NCBI GenBank assembly: GCA_903877945.1
Contig: CAIRFY010000550.1
Span: forward strand, 1 to 8,671
Source: an uncultured Oscillochloris sp.
GTDB taxonomy: Bacteria; Chloroflexota; Chloroflexia; Chloroflexales; Chloroflexaceae
DNA: 8,671 bases
Direction of reading: 5' to 3'
A program made the position numbers and the translations under genes. Shown piece after piece: positions 4,618-8,671 of this stretch. How positions within the stretch are numbered: the stretch's first letter is position 1; each line of letters opens with the position of its first letter. Below the pieces are notes generated by a model. The model did no database searches and had not been told where the DNA came from. It saw only the letters and a list, made by a program, of their open reading frames with translations.

Positions 4618-4945
4618 CTCCGCCCGCGAGTCGGAGCATAGCCGCCCGCCGCGCCGACTCGTCCACCGCGCCGCGCCGCGTGTAATCCCGCGCACGGGCC
4701 TCCGCCAGCGCAAAGCGGTCGCCCTCCCAACGCAGGGCAGCACCACGCTCCAGGCGCTCGGCGACAAGGCAGGTACCCAGCCGGTGACCGGGGAAGTCTA
4801 GGTTCAGGTGGGTGAGCGGGTCGATCACGCCAGACATGTCGGCGATCTGGCCGCCCACAACGATGCCGTGGACAACGCGCAGCGGGTCTACCAGCCAACC
4901 CTCCGCGTCCACGTTATCGGCAGATGTCATGTGACGGATTCGCAT
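4610..4945 (-). CDS. Hypothetical 111-aa protein between urtE and ureF
   Basis: I do not recognise this protein. The ATG at 4945 lies 3 nt after the urtE stop with no good ribosome site, so translation is probably coupled; a second ATG at codon 6 is also possible. The N-terminal half (DPLRVVHGIVVGGQIADMSGVIDPLTHLNLDFPGHRLGTC) is Gly/Val-rich and beta-like; the C-terminal half (WEGDRFALAEARARDYTRRG, ESARRAAMLRLAGG) is Arg/Ala-rich and helical. Histidines at about 5, 26, 46 and 54 and a cysteine at 59 could bind metal, but no known motif is seen. It occupies a place where ureE often occurs, yet lacks UreE's length and His-rich tail. The ordinary composition and tight spacing to urtE argue that it is a real gene with a role linked to urea or urease. 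Confidence 0.65.
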   Translation of the reverse strand: MRIRHMTSADNVDAEGWLVDPLRVVHGIVVGGQIADMSGVIDPLTHLNLDFPGHRLGTCLVAERLERGAALRWEGDRFALAEARARDYTRRGAVDESARRAAMLRLAGGGS

Positions 4946-4948
4946 AGG

Positions 4949-5650
4949 TTAGAACGCTAGGTATTCGTGGGCGGCCTGCTCGTCAAAACTGCTGACCGGC
5001 CCACGGGCAACGATTGATCCCGTCTCCATCATCGTGTAGGAGTCGGCCACGCTGAGCGCGAAGTCGAGGAACTGCTCGACCAGCAGGATCGCCATATCGC
5101 CGCGCTGTCTGAGCGCACGGATCACATCTTCGATCTCAAGAGTGATCGAAGGCTGAACGCCCTCGGTCGGCTCGTCGAGCAGCAGCAGGGCCGGTCGGCG
5201 CACCAGCACACGGGCGATGGCGAGTTGTTGCTGCTGCCCGCCGCTGAGCGTCCCAGCCACTCGCCCGCGCATCTGCTTGATCACCGGGAACAGCGCGTAC
5301 ATCTCCTCAATGGCGACCAGATCGGCGGTGCGGCGCGAACTCGCCTCAAACCCCATGAGCAAATTTTCGTAGACTGTGAGGTAGGGAAAGATGCCGCGCC
5401 CCTGCGGGACGTAGCCCACCCCCGCTCGCGCCCGCTCGTGCGGCGGACGCTGGGTGATGTCCTTGCCATCAAGTCGGATCGTGCCAACTCGCGCCCGCAG
5501 CAGACCGATGATCGCCTTCATCAGCGTCGTCTTGCCCACACCATTGCGGCCCATCAGACAGACAACCTGGCCCGAGGGCACCTCAAGGCTGACGCTGTTC
5601 AGGATGCGGCTTTCGCCGTAGTAGACGGCTAGGTTCTCAATTTGCAGCAT
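4949..5650 (-). CDS. urtE: Urea ABC transporter ATPase UrtE
   Basis: This 233-aa ATP-binding subunit of the LivF/UrtE family energises the UrtABCDE urea importer from the cytoplasmic side. Walker A GRNGVGKTT is at 34-42, the Q-loop in GYVPQGRGIFPYLTVYENL around 83, the signature LSGGQQQQ at 135-142, and Walker B LLLLDEP at 155-161, followed by TEGVQPSI. The TEGVQPS wording and the QQQQ run are typical of UrtE rather than LivF. The switch residue after Walker B is Gln (LLVEQF) instead of His, as is usual in LivF/UrtE. It overlaps urtD by 14 bp, and the next gene starts 3 nt after its stop. Confidence 0.95.
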   Translation of the reverse strand: MLQIENLAVYYGESRILNSVSLEVPSGQVVCLMGRNGVGKTTLMKAIIGLLRARVGTIRLDGKDITQRPPHERARAGVGYVPQGRGIFPYLTVYENLLMGFEASSRRTADLVAIEEMYALFPVIKQMRGRVAGTLSGGQQQQLAIARVLVRRPALLLLDEPTEGVQPSITLEIEDVIRALRQRGDMAILLVEQFLDFALSVADSYTMMETGSIVARGPVSSFDEQAAHEYLAF

Positions 5651-6425
5651 GGGCGACGCCTTTCTTTTCCCCTTGGTTACGGCCCGGCCCCAGGTAAACC
5701 TCGATCACCCGTGGGTCGCTCTGCACCGCCTCAACCGGCCCCTCGCAGAGCAGCTTTCCGGTATGCAGTACCGTGACGGTGTGGGCAAAGCGGCGCACAA
5801 AGTCCATGTCGTGTTCGACCACCAGCACCGAGCGATCCTGGGCGATCTGCTGGAGCAGTTCGCCGGTGCGGTCGCGCTCGCGGCGGGTCATCCCGGCCAC
5901 CGGCTCATCGAGGAGCATCAGCTTGGGCTGCTGGATCAGCAGCATGCCGATCTCAAGCCATTGCTTCTCACCGTGCGAGAGCAACCCAGCCCGCACCTCA
6001 GCGCGCTGGCCCAGCCCAATCTGGCTCAATGTCGTATCAATCATCCCGCGCTCGGCAGTACTCGCCGCCCTCAACAGAGTCAGCACCCGATCCCGAAAAC
6101 CGATAGCCGCCTCCAGATTCTCAGCCACCGTCAAGCTCGGGAAAATCGCCGGAGTCTGAAACTTGCGCCCGATCCCGGCGCGCACCCGACGATGTTCGGT
6201 CCAGCGCTGCGCGCCGGGCCGCCCGTCGAAGACGATCTCGCCGTGGTCGGGACGAGTCTTGCCGGTAATGATGTCGAGCAGGGTGGTCTTACCGGCACCG
6301 TTTGGGCCAATCAGAAAGCGTAGCTCGCCGTAGGCAATCGTGAAATCCAGGCCATCCAGCGCCTTAAACCCATCGAAGCTCACCGTCGCCCCGTGGACAC
6401 TGAGGATTGATCCTGCCTGCGCCAT
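5637..6425 (-). CDS. urtD: Urea ABC transporter ATPase UrtD
   Basis: The second ATPase of the urea importer (LivG/UrtD family) is 262 aa from the ATG at 6425, which has GGAGG 4 nt upstream. A TTG 13 codons further up lies inside the repeat element and is rejected. Walker A GPNGAGKTT is at 40-48, GRKFQTPAIFPSLTVAENLE (86-105) contains the Q-loop, the signature LSHGEKQWLEIGM is at 149-161, and Walker B LMLLDEPVAGM at 169-179, followed by VLVVEHDMDFVRRFA with the switch His. LSHGEKQWLEIGM and DEPVAGMT are characteristic of UrtD. It overlaps urtE by 14 bp. It is separated from urtC by 210 bp that are mostly repeat. Confidence 0.95.
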   Translation of the reverse strand: MAQAGSILSVHGATVSFDGFKALDGLDFTIAYGELRFLIGPNGAGKTTLLDIITGKTRPDHGEIVFDGRPGAQRWTEHRRVRAGIGRKFQTPAIFPSLTVAENLEAAIGFRDRVLTLLRAASTAERGMIDTTLSQIGLGQRAEVRAGLLSHGEKQWLEIGMLLIQQPKLMLLDEPVAGMTRRERDRTGELLQQIAQDRSVLVVEHDMDFVRRFAHTVTVLHTGKLLCEGPVEAVQSDPRVIEVYLGPGRNQGEKKGVAHAAN

Positions 6426-6462
6426 GTTACCTCCGACGATAGTTCTCTGATGGTTTAAAATC

Positions 6463-6626
6463 AATACTTTACGAATAAGGGGTCTGCCGCCGATCCGCCC
6501 TCACCCCCCAGCCCCCTCTCCCTGAGCGGGAGAGGGGGAGTCGGATGCGTCCTGGTGCGGAATCTCCCCTCTCCCCGTGAGGGAGAGGGGCAGGGGGTGA
6601 GGGGGCAAGGTCGGTGCGAGATCAGC
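6463..6626. mobile_element. GC-rich double-hairpin element, copy B (right end missing)
   Basis: This stretch matches 4430-4593 over the same 164 bases with no gaps and about 11 substitutions by eye, including the left end (CAATACTTT, here followed by ACG instead of TCG). The right end diverges after ATCAGC: the GAAAAGTATTG end of copy A is absent and the urtC tail follows within about 10 bp. No flanking duplication is evident, so this may be an older or end-deleted copy. It fills most of the urtC-urtD gap. Confidence 0.8.
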
Positions 6627-6635
6627 CATAGAATC

Positions 6636-7730
6636 TCACGACGGGTGGGGCTCAGGGAGAGCCACGCTCTCCCTGGCACCACTCCGCGCCCGCCAGCTCT
6701 GCCCGACTTGGCGAACGATCCCGGCCAGGCCATCGGGGAAGAGCAGCACCACCCCAACAAAGAGCGCCCCCAGGAAGTACTGCCAGATGTTCGGGAAACC
6801 TTCGCTCAGGCTGCTTTTCGCCCAGTTCACCAGGATTGCGCCCACAATCGGGCCGATCAGCGTTGCCCGCCCGCCCAGAGCCACCCAGACCACCATCTCG
6901 ATGGAGAGCACCACGCCCATCGCCGAGGGCGAGATGATGCCCACCTGCGCGATGAAGAGCGCCCCGGCGATGCCCGCCATCCCGCCAGCGAGGGCGAACA
7001 CCAGCGTTTTCAGCAGTACCGGGTTGTAGCCAAGGAAGCGCACGCGGTTTTCGTCGTCGCGCATGGCTACCAGCAACCTGCCCAGGCGCGAGCCGATAAT
7101 CCAGCGCCCGGTCAGGTAGACCAGGGCGAGGACGACCACGGTGATCAGATACAGCCCGACCTTGGTGTGATGATCGGCCAGGGCGAAGCCGAAGATCGTT
7201 GACAGGTTGGTGATCCCGTTGGTGCCGCCGGTGTACGGCTGCTGGCCGACAAAGAGCAGCCCGACGATCATCGTCAGCGCCTGGGTGATGATCGAGAAGT
7301 AGACGCCCTGGATGCGGCTGCGGAATACCAGGAAGCCGATCATCCCGGCCATGACTGCGGGGATGATCACAGCGGCCAGGATGGCGACGACCGGCGAGCG
7401 GAACGGCTCCCAGAAGAGTGGCAAGGTGTCCAGGCCGCTCCAGACCATAAAGTCGGGCAGCTTGCTACCGGACGCCTCTAGCTTCAGGTACATGCCCATA
7501 GCGTAGGCACCGAGGGCGAAGAACAGACCCTGGCCGAGGCTGAGCATGCCGCTGTAGCCCCACAGCAGATCCAGCCCAACAGCGACGATGGCGTAGGTGA
7601 GGAACTTGGCCAGCATACTGAGCCGAAAGTCAGAGAGCAGCAGCGGGGCCAGCAGCAGCAGCAGAGAGAGCAGCAACAGCGGCCCCCAGGTGAGGATCGC
7701 TGTACGAATGTTTATGCGTTGTGTCGCCAT
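6636..7730 (-). CDS. urtC: Urea ABC transporter permease UrtC
   Basis: The 364-aa inner-membrane permease belongs to the LivM/UrtC family. It has a hydrophobic first helix (about residues 13-33) and further membrane segments near 38-58, 62-82, 112-135, 140-165, 190-210, 238-262, 270-295 and 312-335. The motif GYSGMLSLGQGLFFALGAYAMG (58-79) and the PYTGGTNGIT block (about 165-174) are hallmarks. The cytoplasmic loop GRLLVAMRDDENRVRFLGYN (about 216-235) is the coupling helix that contacts the ATPases. UrtC pairs with UrtB to form the urea channel. The start is 12 nt after the urtB stop, with only a weak ribosome site (GGGAC). The C-terminal tail after about 340 is Arg/Ser-rich, cytoplasmic and unremarkable. 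Confidence 0.95.
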   Translation of the reverse strand: MATQRINIRTAILTWGPLLLLSLLLLLAPLLLSDFRLSMLAKFLTYAIVAVGLDLLWGYSGMLSLGQGLFFALGAYAMGMYLKLEASGSKLPDFMVWSGLDTLPLFWEPFRSPVVAILAAVIIPAVMAGMIGFLVFRSRIQGVYFSIITQALTMIVGLLFVGQQPYTGGTNGITNLSTIFGFALADHHTKVGLYLITVVVLALVYLTGRWIIGSRLGRLLVAMRDDENRVRFLGYNPVLLKTLVFALAGGMAGIAGALFIAQVGIISPSAMGVVLSIEMVVWVALGGRATLIGPIVGAILVNWAKSSLSEGFPNIWQYFLGALFVGVVLLFPDGLAGIVRQVGQSWRARSGARESVALPEPHPS

Positions 7731-7742
7731 AGGTTCGTCCCG

Positions 7743-8636
7743 CTAACGTGTGCGCAGCGCGGCAAGGCCGGCCGGCTTCCACTGAAGAAACGCGATGATC
7801 AGCAGGAAGACCAGCACCTTGCCCAGCGTGGCCGTGGTGCCCAGTTCAAACAGCGTGTTGAAGATGCCGATCAGGAGCGCGGCGGCGATGGTGCCGGGGA
7901 GTCGCCCCACGCCTCCGAGAACCACCACCATAAAGGCATCAACGATGTAGTAGGTGCCGAGGGCCGGGCCAATCGGACCGACGAGGGTCAGGGCGCACCC
8001 GGCCACCCCGGCCAGCCCCGCGCCAAGCCCGAAGGTCAGGGCGTCCACCTGCCGAGTAGCCACACCGAGGGTGGAGGCAATTGCCCGGTTCTGCATTGCC
8101 GCACGGATACGCCTGCCGTTTGAGGTGCGGTAGAGCAGCACGTAGATCCCGCCGATACACAGCAGCACCAGGCCGATGATGAATAGCCGCTTGTAGGGCA
8201 GCATCAGCCCCGGCGCAACCGTCAGGGCACCACTCAGCCAGGCCGGGCTCGACACCTGCACGTTTGGTGCCCCGAAGATCGAGCGCGCCGTCTGCTGCAA
8301 GATCAGCCCCACGCCCCAGGTAGCCAGCAGCGTATCGAGCGGCCGCCCGTAGAGGAAGCGGATCAGGCTGACCTCCAGCAGGATGCCGAGGGCCGCCGTA
8401 ATCAGGAAGGCCGCCGGGATGGCTAGGATGAACCAGAGTCCCAGATCGACGCCGCCCAGGGTCGCCGCCAGGCTATGTTGAAAGAGGTAGGCGACATACG
8501 CCCCGGCCATAATGAACTCGCCGTGGGCCATGTTAATCACGTTCATCAGGCCGAACGAGAAGGCTAGGCCGAGCGAGATCATCAGCAGGATCGAGCCGAG
8601 GCTAAGGCCGTTGAATGCCTGGAGCAACCAAATCAT
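7743..8636 (-). CDS. urtB: Urea ABC transporter permease UrtB
   Basis: The 297-aa permease of the LivH/UrtB family is the partner of UrtC. It has about eight membrane segments (near 7-27, 36-53, 64-90, 98-115, 150-168, 197-218, 228-255, 268-288). The motifs GLMNVINMAHGEFIMAGAYV (29-48) and GRRIRAAMQNRAIASTLGV (about 174-192, the coupling loop) fit the family, as does the VVVLGGVGRLPGTIAAALLIG block near the end. Length equals the short LivH-like form; many proteobacterial UrtB proteins carry a long N-terminal extension that is absent here. The call as UrtB rather than LivH rests on the UrtC/UrtD/UrtE neighbours. AGGAGG lies 5-6 nt before the ATG. Confidence 0.93.
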   Translation of the reverse strand: MIWLLQAFNGLSLGSILLMISLGLAFSFGLMNVINMAHGEFIMAGAYVAYLFQHSLAATLGGVDLGLWFILAIPAAFLITAALGILLEVSLIRFLYGRPLDTLLATWGVGLILQQTARSIFGAPNVQVSSPAWLSGALTVAPGLMLPYKRLFIIGLVLLCIGGIYVLLYRTSNGRRIRAAMQNRAIASTLGVATRQVDALTFGLGAGLAGVAGCALTLVGPIGPALGTYYIVDAFMVVVLGGVGRLPGTIAAALLIGIFNTLFELGTTATLGKVLVFLLIIAFLQWKPAGLAALRTR

Positions 8637-8641
8637 CGATT

Positions 8642-8648
8642 CCTCCTT
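8642..8648 (-). promoter_or_regulatory. Strong Shine-Dalgarno of urtB
   Basis: AAGGAGG lies 5 nt upstream of the urtB ATG on the minus strand and confirms that start. The remaining bases to the window edge (8649-8671) show no further feature; urtA or the operon promoter may lie beyond. Confidence 0.8.
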
Positions 8649-8671
8649 GTGTCGTGGTTCGTGGAAACGAG

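Noticed and set aside
4422..4898. Overlapping 158-codon minus-strand frame rich in Pro/Arg
   Set aside because: It runs through the hairpin repeat in a shadow frame of the 111-aa gene; the PSPSREG-like residues are simply translated repeat.
5649..6323. Long plus-strand frame antisense to urtD
   Set aside because: It is a typical high-GC mirror frame of the conserved ATPase gene, with no ribosome site or domain.
6426..6464. TTG start extending urtD upstream
   Set aside because: It lies in the end of the repeat element, while the ATG at 6425 has an ideal GGAGG and matches the family start.

Overview
The window looks like a chromosomal piece of a GC-rich bacterium. The gene order, the repeat-filled junctions and the 'CCCTCACCCCC...GGGGGTGAGGG' hairpins suggest a filamentous phototroph-type Chloroflexota (Roseiflexus/Chloroflexus/Oscillochloris-like). 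That assignment is inference, since no marker gene is present. Every recognisable gene lies on the minus strand, so transcription runs from high to low coordinates.

Right half (8636 to 4949): the membrane and ATPase part of a urea ABC importer, in the order urtB, urtC, urtD, urtE. The substrate-binding gene urtA is not in the window and may lie beyond the right edge. Middle (4945 to 1945): a 111-aa protein of unknown function whose ATG lies 3 nt after the urtE stop, then urease accessory genes ureF, ureG and ureD. The urease subunits ureABC and a recognisable ureE are absent from the window. The logic is urea uptake (UrtBCDE) followed by nickel delivery to apo-urease (UreD-UreF-UreG).

Left part (1 to 1900): a promoter and gene for a small coiled-coil protein ending in a J-domain, a repeat-rich spacer, a hydrogenase-maturation-type peptidase (M52 family, another nickel-enzyme factor), and a tRNA-Gly(UCC) with its own promoter and terminator.

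The most striking layer is non-coding. At least four kinds of small repeat sit in the gene junctions: (i) a 164-bp GC-rich double-hairpin element at 4430 and 6463, one copy with terminal inverted repeats and an apparent 9-10 bp target duplication; (ii) elements with CAGCTTTACAGT-type ends and GATGAGGC-like internal units at 1154-1260 and 3603-3694, plus part of one at the left edge; (iii) a 141-bp element with 16-bp ends flanked by 12-bp direct repeats at 971-1111; (iv) isolated GC-rich hairpins at 3480-3564 and about 1750-1837. Without these insertions the urease/urea-transport genes would form a very compact operon. No wholly new enzymatic system is evident. The best candidates for novelty are the mobile-element-like repeats and the unknown 111-aa protein in the urease accessory cluster.
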